From assembly GCA_964435565.1 (NCBI GenBank), contig CAYSZR010000018.1, forward strand, positions 1 through 33,362: 33,362 nucleotides of DNA, read 5' to 3'. The notes beneath the pieces are model-generated. The model was not told where the DNA came from. It did no database searches and saw only the letters and a program-made list of their open reading frames with translations. The translations under genes and the position numbers were made by a program. Of this stretch, positions 14,349 through 22,364 are shown one piece after another. The first letter of the stretch is position 1. Each line of letters starts with the position of its first letter. The DNA comes from QAMH01 sp964435565. GTDB lineage: Bacteria > Actinomycetota > Coriobacteriia > Coriobacteriales > QAMH01.

Positions 14349-15395
14349 TTATCCGAAGATTATCTGCAATTCATCGCGCGCTGCTTCCAGCTCTTCAACG
14401 GTAAAACCGAATTTCTTGGCATTGTACGCATCAAGTTCTTCGACCAGCACCTTGTAGGTACCAGAAACCGTAGAACCCGGACCACCTTGTGTGATGCAAG
14501 GAATATAGCTGTTGGTCCCAAGACCATCGCCATCGATGCACTTGACGATCGCATCACGGCAATCTTCGCGCGTCCATCCCTCGAAATCGATGAACTTGTT
14601 ATCGATATTGCCCATAAAGCTGATCTTATCGCCGTATTCCTTGACAAGATCGGCGACATGATTGGAATGCATGGGGCCTTGCCACACATCGATGCCCATT
14701 TCGATCATCGCGGGCACAAGGTTGGCAGAATACGAATCGTTATGGTGGAAGACATACTTCACGCCATGGTCTTTGTAATAGCCGTAGATATTCTTATATG
14801 GCTCGACGAATATCTCACCGAACAGATCGGGGCTCATAAAGGAATTCACCTCACTGCCCCAGTCATCATGATGGAAGATGACGTCGGGTTTGAGGTTATC
14901 GCAGATGAGCTCGGCAATCTTGAGCTCGCGTTCTTCAAGATACTTCACCAAGTCGGTGTAGTCTTCCGTGTCGGTAATCAAACACATGAGCATCTCGTCG
15001 ATACTGCCCAGGTGGTGTGTCATCTCGAATAGACCTGCGACATAGAGCGTCGCAACGAGTGATTTCGTGCGATCGGCATCGCGATACATCTGGCGGAACT
15101 GATCCCAGACCGCTTCCGGCACCTTATCCGTCGGCGGTGCCTTGACATACGTTTTCCAGTCCTCGATGTCCTTTAGAACAACATGCTCGTCATCGTGGAC
15201 GGGAAACTGCCCTGGCGTACCCGCCGGCCATTTCCAAGTGATTCCCCAGGCATCCACGATTGCCGGCCCACCTGGCTCGGCGAGTGGCTCCATCAGGGGG
15301 TGGAACATGAGATTCAGACCTTCGTAGTTGTTCGAATACCGATCTGGTTTCCCATGATTAATCACAGCTTCCAGATTCTCTCGGGCATTGAGCAT
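14349..15395 (-). CDS. UroD-family (MtaA/CmuA-like) cobalamin-linked methyltransferase
   Basis: This is a uroporphyrinogen-decarboxylase-fold methyltransferase; relatives such as MtaA transfer methyl groups between corrinoid and coenzyme M, and others demethylate small donors. The 348-residue protein has the UroD-like pattern NLMFHPLMEPL..., GLFEMTHHLGSID (120-133), FHHDDWGSE (174-182), YVFHHNDSYS (215-224) and FMGNIDNK (260-267). The zinc motif is unusual: canonical MtaA uses HxC; here it reads H217-H-N219-D, and the late Cys site may be C300 (SYIPCITQGG). So zinc ligation is altered, or another metal is used. ATG 15395 follows AGGAGGT. It has its own promoter and terminator. The corrinoid partner is at 9399-10040. 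Confidence 0.82.
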   Translation of the reverse strand: MLNARENLEAVINHGKPDRYSNNYEGLNLMFHPLMEPLAEPGGPAIVDAWGITWKWPAGTPGQFPVHDDEHVVLKDIEDWKTYVKAPPTDKVPEAVWDQFRQMYRDADRTKSLVATLYVAGLFEMTHHLGSIDEMLMCLITDTEDYTDLVKYLEERELKIAELICDNLKPDVIFHHDDWGSEVNSFMSPDLFGEIFVEPYKNIYGYYKDHGVKYVFHHNDSYSANLVPAMIEMGIDVWQGPMHSNHVADLVKEYGDKISFMGNIDNKFIDFEGWTREDCRDAIVKCIDGDGLGTNSYIPCITQGGPGSTVSGTYKVLVEELDAYNAKKFGFTVEELEAARDELQIIFG

Positions 15396-15461
15396 GCGTA
15401 CCTCCTTCTTCGCGGTTTCACTTCAGGAACAGTCCGTAATGCGATTTTGCCTGACGAAGAA

Positions 15462-15474
15462 GTGCATTATGCAC
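15462..15474. promoter_or_regulatory. Perfect palindrome GTGCATTATGCAC at the UroD-like promoter
   Basis: This 13-bp palindrome covers the predicted -10 box of the UroD-like gene, so a bound protein would block it. Upstream of the aor operon stands a related dyad, TATGCAGTATGTGCATTA, with the shared octamer GTGCATTA. The neighbouring LysR protein is one candidate; this is inferred. Confidence 0.4.
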
Positions 15475-15494
15475 ACAAGCATAAACAAGTTGAA
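15466..15494 (-). promoter_or_regulatory. Predicted promoter of the UroD-like gene
   Basis: On the minus strand CATAAT (-10, plus 15466-15471) and a weak TTCAAC (-35, plus 15489-15494) lie 17 bp apart, about 70 bp upstream of the ATG. The -35 box is poor, fitting an activated promoter. The rest of the 246-bp gap to the LysR gene is AT-rich without a gene. Confidence 0.35.
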
Positions 15495-15641
15495 ATTGTC
15501 TTATAAAACGCAAATTTCAGCTCTGGCATTTGTCATATATTTTTTTGTTCGCCAAAGCAGGTAGACATGTCGACAACATTCATGTCGCTCTTTATAAAAA
15601 GAATCTATCAAGAGCAGGCAGCAGAGACTTAAAGCCACAAG

Positions 15642-16544
15642 CTAGCGTCCGATATGGCCCAAAACGTACTCACGCAGATCTTTGCCTGTAGAAGAAAGAT
15701 GCTTGTCGCGTTTGAAACATACCATGAGCCTGACCTGAAAACCCTTATCAAGCAAAGGGACCAGGCATATTTCCGGATCGGCAAAATAGGCGCCCGCACT
15801 GCCCTGGGCCACAAACCCCAAAGCATCGCCTGCTGCGACGACCTGCCGGTGCATGTCCTGCGAATTCGTGAACACCTGCACGCGCGGGTGCATTGCTGCG
15901 CCAAGACAAAGCTCATAGGGCATCTCGATGAATTCGTCGCCGTGGCGAATGAAGACGAAATCGTGTTCGGAGAGATCGGCTACGTGCATGCCCGCGCGCA
16001 AAGCGTCATTCGACCGTGCAAGCCGATCGTATAACGGGTGCTTCTTCCCAACTGCCAGCAAAAACGGATTCGTTCCCAACTCGACGCCCTTGAATTTCTT
16101 ATAACGTTCCCCCTGGGGATATACAAGCATGTCATAACGATTGATATCGATATTCTCTATCGCCTCGATATTGCATTGCAGATGAAAGCGCACTTCGGGA
16201 TGCAGGCGTGCGAATGCCATAAGTATGCCAGTAAGCGTTGAATTATTGCCTGTGATGCCCACGGTAAGCCGTGCGACGGGGGCTTGCGCCATTTCCTGCA
16301 CATCAAACGTAGCATCATCAAGCTCGCGTATCATGGAAAGCGCCCCCTTTAGAAAGCGCCTCCCTTCATCGTTAAGAGAGATATGACGCCCATTTCTGTC
16401 TAATAATTTGCAGCCCAGCTCCCCTTCGAGCTTTGAGATAGCGCGTGAAAGCGACGGTTGGGAAATATGCAACTGACCTGCCGCACGTGACATGTTCTCG
16501 CATTGCGCGACGGCGACGAAGTATTTGATCTGCGTGAGTTCCAT
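15642..16544 (-). CDS. LysR-family transcriptional regulator
   Basis: This is a 300-residue LysR-type regulator. The N-terminal winged helix reads MELTQIKYFVAVAQCENMSR and AAGQLHISQPSLSRAISKLE (about 1-60), followed by a linker helix and a periplasmic-binding-like effector domain (about 90-290; LTVGITGNNSTLTGILMAF, VVAAGDALGFVAQGSAG). The ATG at 16542-16544 was chosen because the recognition motif begins there; upstream in-frame residues do not fit. It is divergent from the aldehyde oxidoreductase operon, with dyads in the shared 145-bp gap, so it probably regulates that operon. Its effector is unknown; an aldehyde or alcohol-derived acid would make sense. Confidence 0.92.
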   Translation of the reverse strand: MELTQIKYFVAVAQCENMSRAAGQLHISQPSLSRAISKLEGELGCKLLDRNGRHISLNDEGRRFLKGALSMIRELDDATFDVQEMAQAPVARLTVGITGNNSTLTGILMAFARLHPEVRFHLQCNIEAIENIDINRYDMLVYPQGERYKKFKGVELGTNPFLLAVGKKHPLYDRLARSNDALRAGMHVADLSEHDFVFIRHGDEFIEMPYELCLGAAMHPRVQVFTNSQDMHRQVVAAGDALGFVAQGSAGAYFADPEICLVPLLDKGFQVRLMVCFKRDKHLSSTGKDLREYVLGHIGR

Positions 16545-16575
16545 AATGCCGCACCCCTTCGTTTCACACGGCGTG

Positions 16576-16596
16576 CTTATACACATTAGCTATAAG
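16576..16596. promoter_or_regulatory. LysR-type dyad in the LysR-aor intergenic gap
   Basis: CTTATA (16576-16581) and TATAAG (16591-16596) are a perfect inverted repeat with nine bases between. A second dyad, ATGCA-GTATG-TGCAT (about 16652-16666), lies nearer the ferredoxin gene. Two dyads in a divergent gap is the usual LysR arrangement. Confidence 0.45.
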
Positions 16597-16689
16597 AAAA
16601 CGCTTCATAAAGGCATTATAACCAAATAGAGTCTATACTGATATTGGCCTTATGCAGTATGTGCATTACCTCCTTTGAAAGGGGAAGCT

Positions 16690-17181
16690 ATGGCAAAACA
16701 ACTCATCATCAAACCAGAGAAGTGCGTAGGTTGCAGAACCTGCGAGCTCGTATGCTCATACGGGCATTTCGAGCAGTTCAACCCCCGCATGTCGGCGATA
16801 TCGGTTGTCGACTACGAAGTCGAGGCAGTATCCATCCCCCTTATGTGCATGCAATGCGATGACGCGTGCTGCGCCCAGGTATGCCCCGTTGGGGCGCTTC
16901 GGGTCGAAGAAGACGGCTTCGTATCGTATGACGCGGACAAATGCATCAAATGCAAGATGTGCATGAACGCCTGCCCGCTGGGCAACATTCACTACACCCC
17001 CATTGCACGGCGCATGATCAAGTGCGATCTATGCGGTGGAGAACCCAAGTGCGTACGCTATTGCCATGCCGATGCCATCGAAATCGTCGACGATGCCGAC
17101 CTGCCCGATCGTCGAATGTCAATCGCGGATTCGCTCATGGAAGTATATAGAACCGATAAGACCGAGGAGGTGGCCTCATGA
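16690..17181 (+). CDS. Polyferredoxin subunit of the aldehyde oxidoreductase (4 x [4Fe-4S])
   Basis: This is an electron-transfer subunit that takes electrons from the tungstopterin enzyme. The 163-residue protein has four cysteine sets: CVGCRTCELVC (12-22), CMQCDDACCAQVCP (about 55-70), CIKCKMCMNACP (about 86-97) and CDLCGGEPKCVRYC (about 115-130), giving an HycB/DMSO-reductase-B-like polyferredoxin. ATG 16690 follows AAAGGGGAAG; an in-frame TTG fifteen bases upstream is less likely. It overlaps the AOR gene by ATGA, so the two are translated together. It matches the small FeS subunit (WorS-type) of described bifurcating aldehyde oxidoreductases. Confidence 0.9.
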   Translation: MAKQLIIKPEKCVGCRTCELVCSYGHFEQFNPRMSAISVVDYEVEAVSIPLMCMQCDDACCAQVCPVGALRVEEDGFVSYDADKCIKCKMCMNACPLGNIHYTPIARRMIKCDLCGGEPKCVRYCHADAIEIVDDADLPDRRMSIADSLMEVYRTDKTEEVAS

Positions 17182-18977
17182 GCTGGACAGGAAAACTTCT
17201 GAGGATCGACCTCGCAAACAGCTCGATCAAGCCCGAAGCGCTCAACATGGAAGACGCGCGCACCTATGTTGGCGCACGTGGGCTGGGAACCAAGTATTAC
17301 TGCGACGAATGCGATCCGAATATCGACCCGCTTGGGCCTGATAACAAGCTCATCTTCATGACAGGCCCGCTCACGGGGACCGCATCGCCCTCTGCGGGAC
17401 GCTATAACGTCGTCTGCAAAGCGCCGCTCACCAATACCATCGAAGCTTCAAACTCGGGCGGACATTGGGGCGCAGAGCTCAAATATGCCGGCTGGGATGG
17501 AATCATCTTCGAAAACCAGGCGGATGGCCCCGTCTATCTCTACATTAACGACGGCACCGTGGAGCTGCGCGACGCAACCGACCTATGGGGCAAGGACGTC
17601 CATGAAACGACCGATATCCTGACCGACCGCCTAGGCGATCAGTTCAAGATCGCCGCCATCGGCCCCTGCGGCGAAAACGGCAATCTCTTCGGTGTCATCA
17701 TGAACGAGAAAAACCGCGCAGCCGGACGTGGCGGGACAGGCGCGGTCATGGGCTCGAAAAACCTCAAGGCCATTGCCGTGCGCGGCACCGGAGGCGTGAA
17801 GTCCGAACGGCCCCAAGAGACGATGGATGCCATCTTGCGCATCCGCGACCAACTTGCCGCGCATCCTGTCACCGGCCAGGGTCTAAAAGCCTATGGCACC
17901 GAAATCCTTGTCAACATCGTCAACGAGGTCGGGGGCCTGCCGCTTCGCAACGGACGCGATGGTTCGTATTTTGACAAGGCAGACGATATCTCGGGCGAAG
18001 CGCTCGCGCAGAAATATCTGCTGCGTTCCAAAGGCTGCTTCGGTTGCTCGATTGCCTGCGGGCGTATCGTGAAGATTGCCACCGGAACATATAAATCCTT
18101 CGGCGAGGGTCCCGAATACGAAGCCGGCTGGAGCTTTGGAGCCGCCTGCGGCATCAACGACCTTGACGCGGTCTGCGACGCAAATTTCAAATGCAATGAA
18201 TACGGCATGGATCCGATCACGCTTGGCTCGACCATAGCCTGTGCGATGGAGCTCTTCGAAATGGGCGTCATCCCCGAAAGCGACATCGGATTCCCGCTGA
18301 AATTCGGCGATGCCGAAGCCATGTTCAAGTGCGTGATGCTCACTTGTAACAACGAGGGCTTTGGCAAGACGCTTGCCCTGGGCAGCTATCGAATGGCGGA
18401 AAAATACGGACATCCCGAACTTTCGATGTCTGTCAAAAAACAAGAAACGCCCGCCTATGATGGCCGCGCTATCCAGGGAATCGGTCTCGAGTATGCAACT
18501 TCCAATCGTGGCGGATGCCATGTCCGTGGCTATATGATTTCCCCCGAGGTCCTTGGCCTGCCCGTAAAGATGGATCCGCAGACCACCGAAGGCAAAGCTC
18601 CCATGCTCAAGACCTTCCAAGACCTCACAGCCTTGTGCGACAGCCTGGGCATGTGTCTATTCACAACCTTCGGCCTGGGCCTTACCGAGCTCGCAGACCT
18701 TTGGCGCGCCGACACCGGCAGCGACGAATCCGATGCCGATATTCTGCTCAAGGGCGAACGTATCTGGAACCTCGAGAAGCTTTACAATGTAGCTGCCGGT
18801 ATCGAGAAGGATACGTTGCCACCACGCATGTTGCGCGAAGCCCTTCCCGATGGCCCAGCAAAGGGCAAGGTCAATGAGCTTCAAACCATGCTCAAAGAGT
18901 ATTACGAAGTACGTGGGTGGAACATCGAAGGCCAGCCCTCGGCAGAAAAACTCGAGGAGCTAAGCCTGAACGAGTAG
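17178..18977 (+). CDS. aor: Tungsten-containing aldehyde:ferredoxin oxidoreductase
   Basis: The enzyme oxidises aldehydes to acids at a tungsten bis-pyranopterin site. The 599-residue protein has the N-terminal WTGKLLRIDL and the pterin region GRYNVVCKAPLTNTIEASNS and NEKNRAAGRGGTGAVMGSKN. The four-cysteine cluster site is GCFGCSIACGR (about 285-295) plus C near 494 (SLGMCLF). The catalytic Glu is in GPEYEAG (about 312), with the His motif TSNRGGCHVRGY (about 452) and the late ETPAYDGRAIQGIGLEYATS. This matches true AOR rather than benzoyl-CoA-reductase BamB relatives. The start overlaps the ferredoxin stop (ATGA) behind GAGGAGG. It lies in an operon with its own pterin and NADH modules. The natural aldehyde cannot be read from sequence. 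Confidence 0.95.
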   Translation: MSWTGKLLRIDLANSSIKPEALNMEDARTYVGARGLGTKYYCDECDPNIDPLGPDNKLIFMTGPLTGTASPSAGRYNVVCKAPLTNTIEASNSGGHWGAELKYAGWDGIIFENQADGPVYLYINDGTVELRDATDLWGKDVHETTDILTDRLGDQFKIAAIGPCGENGNLFGVIMNEKNRAAGRGGTGAVMGSKNLKAIAVRGTGGVKSERPQETMDAILRIRDQLAAHPVTGQGLKAYGTEILVNIVNEVGGLPLRNGRDGSYFDKADDISGEALAQKYLLRSKGCFGCSIACGRIVKIATGTYKSFGEGPEYEAGWSFGAACGINDLDAVCDANFKCNEYGMDPITLGSTIACAMELFEMGVIPESDIGFPLKFGDAEAMFKCVMLTCNNEGFGKTLALGSYRMAEKYGHPELSMSVKKQETPAYDGRAIQGIGLEYATSNRGGCHVRGYMISPEVLGLPVKMDPQTTEGKAPMLKTFQDLTALCDSLGMCLFTTFGLGLTELADLWRADTGSDESDADILLKGERIWNLEKLYNVAAGIEKDTLPPRMLREALPDGPAKGKVNELQTMLKEYYEVRGWNIEGQPSAEKLEELSLNE

Positions 18978-18993
18978 AAACGGCAGGATACGG

Positions 18994-19266
18994 ATGCACG
19001 TCAAGTTCTTCGCGTATTACCGTGATTACACCGGGTGCAAGGCATGCGATATGCCTGCACCCGGCACCGTTCTCGAACTGCTTCAAACCTGCTGCGACAA
19101 ATGGCCGTCATTTAGGCCCAAGCTGCTCGATGAAGCTGGAACCGGGATTGGCGAGGATGCCATTATCATGGTCAATGGGCGCAACGTCGCACACCTGCAA
19201 GACAAGGACACACCACTTACAGATGCGGACACGATTGCGCTTTTCCCTGTAGTCGCCGGAGGCTGA
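18994..19266 (+). CDS. MoaD/ThiS-like sulfur carrier protein
   Basis: The 90-residue ubiquitin-fold protein ends in VVAGG, the C-terminal Gly-Gly that is adenylated and charged with sulfur for dithiolene formation in the pterin cofactor. Its start (MHVKFFAYYRDYTGCKACDM) and TDADTIALFPVVAGG ending are the family pattern. It follows aor by 16 bp with GGCAGGAT before its ATG. The MoeB-like activator it needs is the last gene of the same operon, so the pair is probably dedicated to the tungstopterin of this AOR. Confidence 0.88.
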   Translation: MHVKFFAYYRDYTGCKACDMPAPGTVLELLQTCCDKWPSFRPKLLDEAGTGIGEDAIIMVNGRNVAHLQDKDTPLTDADTIALFPVVAGG

Positions 19267-19296
19267 CAAGCATTCGCCTATCGAAAAGGAACCGAT

Positions 19297-19764
19297 ATGG
19301 ACGAACAGGTCAAAGAGATTTTCGGCCGATACGAGCCCGATCAACGCTATGCGCTGGCGATTTTGCAAGACATGCAGCGAGCGTTCAACTATGTGCCCGA
19401 AGAGGGCATCGCGGCCCTGGCAGAGTACCTAGGCACGAGTGAAGCCCAGCTCTACGGCATGGCAACCTTCTATAAGGCGCTTTCTCTCAAGCCCAAAGGC
19501 AAGCACATCATCAAGATATGCGATGGCACCGCATGTCATCTGCGTCGCTCCTCAAACCTCATGGAAGGCGTGAAACGCGCACTCGATATTGAGCCAGGAG
19601 ACGTCACCGATGACGGGCTTTTCTCACTCGAACTCGTCAACTGCATGGGTTCGTGCGCACTCGCACCGGTCATGGTCGTCGACGACGATATCTACGGTAG
19701 CGTCCGTGCCGAACAGGTGCCCTCCATCCTGTCCAGCTACAGTGACACGGCTGGGGGCGAATAA
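19297..19764 (+). CDS. nuoE: NuoE/HydC-like [2Fe-2S] subunit of an NADH module
   Basis: The subunit is the [2Fe-2S] thioredoxin-fold partner of the flavin subunit that follows. The 155-residue protein has the helical N terminus (YEPDQRYALAILQDMQRAFN), the LYGMATFYKALSLKPKGKH region and the four cysteines in CDGTACHLR (first two) and CMGSCALAP (last two). GAAAAGGAACC precedes the ATG. It is followed one base later by the NuoF-like gene. Fits the small subunit of bifurcating HydABC, BfuABC and WorABSL complexes as well as complex I. Confidence 0.92.
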   Translation: MDEQVKEIFGRYEPDQRYALAILQDMQRAFNYVPEEGIAALAEYLGTSEAQLYGMATFYKALSLKPKGKHIIKICDGTACHLRRSSNLMEGVKRALDIEPGDVTDDGLFSLELVNCMGSCALAPVMVVDDDIYGSVRAEQVPSILSSYSDTAGGE

Positions 19765-19765
19765 T

Positions 19766-21583
19766 ATGACAACAGAGGAAAAGAACATCCTGGTCTGCTG
19801 TGACACCGGTTGCAAGACCCGTGGTTCCTACGATGTCGCAGCGGCACTCGAAAAGGCCCTTGAGGGCCATCCGGGCAAAGACGCCCACGTCATATGCACC
19901 GTTAAAGAAACCGGTTGTCACGGTCTATGCGAGCGCGGACCCGTTATACGCATCATGCCCGATGATATCGCTTACTATCGCGTCGCTCCCAAGGACGCTG
20001 AGGCTATCGTCGACGCGCTTTTCAGCGGCGAAAGTGGGCAAACCGGGACCGTGGACAGGCTTTTGTACCGCATGCCGGACAAGACGACGGTGGTGCACCA
20101 GAAAGATGCTCCGTTTTACGCGCCGCAACTCAAAATAGCCCTGCGCAACGTAGGCATCGTCGACCCATCGTCACTTCCCGACTACCTTGCCCATGGAGGG
20201 TATGAAGGTCTCAGGCACGCCTTAACGATGTCATCGGAAGAAATACTCGCCGAAGTCGAAACCAGCGGACTACGCGGTCGTGGGGGTGCTGGATTCCCGA
20301 CTGGGCGCAAATGGCGTACAGCCGCTAGCTACGATCGAGATCCCAAATATGTCATCTGCAACGGAGACGAGGGCGACCCCGGCGCATTTATGGACCGTTC
20401 GATACTCGAAGGCGACCCGCATTCTGTCATCGAGGGGATGATTATCTGCGGACTCGCCATTGGCTCCTCGCAAGGGTTTCTCTACATCCGCGATGAATAC
20501 GATTCAGCGCGTCGGCGCATCGTCGACGCTATTCGCGTTGCCGAAGAGGCAGGGTACCTTGGCGATTCGATCCTTGGAACAGACCATGCAATGCATCTCG
20601 AAGTCGTACGAGGCGGCGGGGCCTTCGTCTGCGGCGAGTCGACCGCACTCATGACCTCCATCGAGGGAAAGGTCGGCGAACCACGCGCCAAATATATCCG
20701 CAGCGTCGAGCGCGGCCTATGGGGACAGCCAAGCGTGCTCAACAACGTGGAAACCTGGGCAAGCGTCCCCGTCGTTCTTTCCAAGGGCGGCGCTGAATTC
20801 GCAAAGATCGGCACCGACAACTCGAAGGGCACGAAAGTGTTCGCGCTTGTGGGCAAGGTCAAAAATACCGGCCTGGTCGAAGTCCCTATGGGCACGACGT
20901 TGCGTGAACTTATCTTCGATATTGGCGGCGGCATCCAACAAGACCGTCCCTTCAAGGCAGTGCAAACCGGCGGTCCTTCCGGTGGCTGCATTCCCGACGA
21001 GCTACTCGACCTGCACGTCGATTTCGACAGCCTTAAAGAACACGGCGCAATGATGGGTTCGGGCGGCATGATTGTCATGGACGACCGAAACTGCATGGTA
21101 GAAGTCGCCCGCTATTACGTAAAATTCCTTTCCGAAGAGTCCTGTGGAAAGTGCACGCCATGCCGCGAGGGGCTACGTCAGATGCTGCATATGCTGACCG
21201 AGATCTGCGAAGGTCGCGGTAAGATGGAGTACCTCGACATGCTGACGCGCATCGCATCCATGATGGAACAAGCGTCGCTCTGTTCGCTTGGCAAGACAGC
21301 GGCAAACCCCGTACTCTCAACGCTACGCTTCTTCAAAGACGAATATGTCGCCCATATCGAGCAGCATGCATGCCCAGCTGGTGTCTGCACAGCACTCACC
21401 AGATTCCGCATCGATCCCGACGCATGCATCGGCTGCAACCTCTGTACGCGTGCCTGCCCCGCCGATGCAATCAGCGGCGGCATGAAAGAAGTCCATGAAA
21501 TCGACCAGGATGTCTGCATCGTCTGCGGAAGTTGCCGTGAGGCATGCAGAAGCAATGCCGTTATTGTTGAAGGGAGGGGCTGA
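19766..21583 (+). CDS. nuoF: NuoF/HydB-like NADH-binding flavin subunit with extra FeS domains
   Basis: This 605-residue subunit binds NAD(H) and FMN. It has an N-terminal thioredoxin-like [2Fe-2S] domain (1-90; CCDTGC and CHGLC), the FMN region GLRGRGGAGFPTGRKW (about 170), the NADH loop GGGAFVCGESTALMTSIEG (about 290), an SLBB region and the N3 cluster SCGKCTPCREG (about 458). It ends with a C-terminal 2[4Fe-4S] ferredoxin domain (CIGCNLCTRACP, CIVCGSCREACR, about 553-600). Extra ferredoxin domains at both ends are typical of electron-bifurcating HydB-type subunits. ATG 19766, one base after the NuoE stop, was chosen since the frame above is only overlap with nuoE. It probably links AOR to NAD+. 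Confidence 0.94.
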   Translation: MTTEEKNILVCCDTGCKTRGSYDVAAALEKALEGHPGKDAHVICTVKETGCHGLCERGPVIRIMPDDIAYYRVAPKDAEAIVDALFSGESGQTGTVDRLLYRMPDKTTVVHQKDAPFYAPQLKIALRNVGIVDPSSLPDYLAHGGYEGLRHALTMSSEEILAEVETSGLRGRGGAGFPTGRKWRTAASYDRDPKYVICNGDEGDPGAFMDRSILEGDPHSVIEGMIICGLAIGSSQGFLYIRDEYDSARRRIVDAIRVAEEAGYLGDSILGTDHAMHLEVVRGGGAFVCGESTALMTSIEGKVGEPRAKYIRSVERGLWGQPSVLNNVETWASVPVVLSKGGAEFAKIGTDNSKGTKVFALVGKVKNTGLVEVPMGTTLRELIFDIGGGIQQDRPFKAVQTGGPSGGCIPDELLDLHVDFDSLKEHGAMMGSGGMIVMDDRNCMVEVARYYVKFLSEESCGKCTPCREGLRQMLHMLTEICEGRGKMEYLDMLTRIASMMEQASLCSLGKTAANPVLSTLRFFKDEYVAHIEQHACPAGVCTALTRFRIDPDACIGCNLCTRACPADAISGGMKEVHEIDQDVCIVCGSCREACRSNAVIVEGRG

Positions 21584-21585
21584 TC

Positions 21586-22353
21586 ATGGCTGATCAAGAT
21601 GCCAAGACCTTCGAAGTCGTCATCGACGGCAAAACCTGCACCGCGAAAGATGGCGAATACCTCTATGACGTTGCCAAGCGCAATGGAATCTTCATTCCCA
21701 CGCTCTGCCGACATGACGGATTCGAACCACGCGCAGCCTGCAGAATCTGCATCTGCGAGGTCATCATGCATGGACGCAGCAAGGTCGTAACGTCATGCTG
21801 TTACCCCATCGAGGCGCCTTGCGAAGTCAAGACCAATAGCGATTCGATCGTCGAACAACGTCGGGTTATTCTCATGCTCTTGCAAGCCCGTTCCCCTGAA
21901 TCCGATCGAATCAGGCAGATGGGCGAGTTCTACCAGGCGGATCTACCCGAAAGCTTCATCAAACTCGATACCGAAAAATGCATCTTGTGCGGTCTATGCA
22001 TGCAGGCATGCGACGCACTCGGCACGGGAGCCATATCAACGGTGATGCGCGGCATCGAGAAAAAGGTTTCGACGCCCTATGACAAGCCCAATGACGATTG
22101 CGTAGGCTGTCATAGCTGCGCCAACGTCTGCCCCACAGATGCAATCGAATGGAGCGAAACGGAAACGACGCGCACCATATGGGGACGCCGCTTCGAACTC
22201 GACTTCTGCGAAAGATGCGGCACAAGCCTAGGCACCAAAGAGGAGGTCGCCTGGGCTGCAAAAGGCGCCGGAGTCGACGATCCCAAGCTTTGCGACGCTT
22301 GCCGTAAAAAAGCGATGGCAGATGCGATGCTCAGCGCCTACGCACGCGAATAG
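21586..22353 (+). CDS. NuoG/HydA-N-terminal-like FeS protein with a zinc ribbon
   Basis: The 255-residue protein is like the FeS arm of NuoG or HydA without a catalytic domain. It has an N-terminal [2Fe-2S] plant-type ferredoxin domain (C41, C52, C55 and C71/72), two [4Fe-4S] sets (CILCGLCMQACD, about 134-145; CVGCHSCANVCP, about 175-186) and a C-terminal cysteine pair set CERCG...CDACR suggestive of a zinc ribbon. It starts two bases after the nuoF stop with GGAGGGG upstream. As no hydrogenase domain follows, it likely relays electrons between NuoF and the AOR polyferredoxin. Confidence 0.88.
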   Translation: MADQDAKTFEVVIDGKTCTAKDGEYLYDVAKRNGIFIPTLCRHDGFEPRAACRICICEVIMHGRSKVVTSCCYPIEAPCEVKTNSDSIVEQRRVILMLLQARSPESDRIRQMGEFYQADLPESFIKLDTEKCILCGLCMQACDALGTGAISTVMRGIEKKVSTPYDKPNDDCVGCHSCANVCPTDAIEWSETETTRTIWGRRFELDFCERCGTSLGTKEEVAWAAKGAGVDDPKLCDACRKKAMADAMLSAYARE

Positions 22354-22364
22354 GAAGATGCGCC

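Noticed and set aside
19766..22353. A NiFe or FeFe hydrogenase
   Set aside because: The NuoF/NuoG-like proteins have FeS domains only; no H-cluster motifs or NiFe large-subunit motifs are present.
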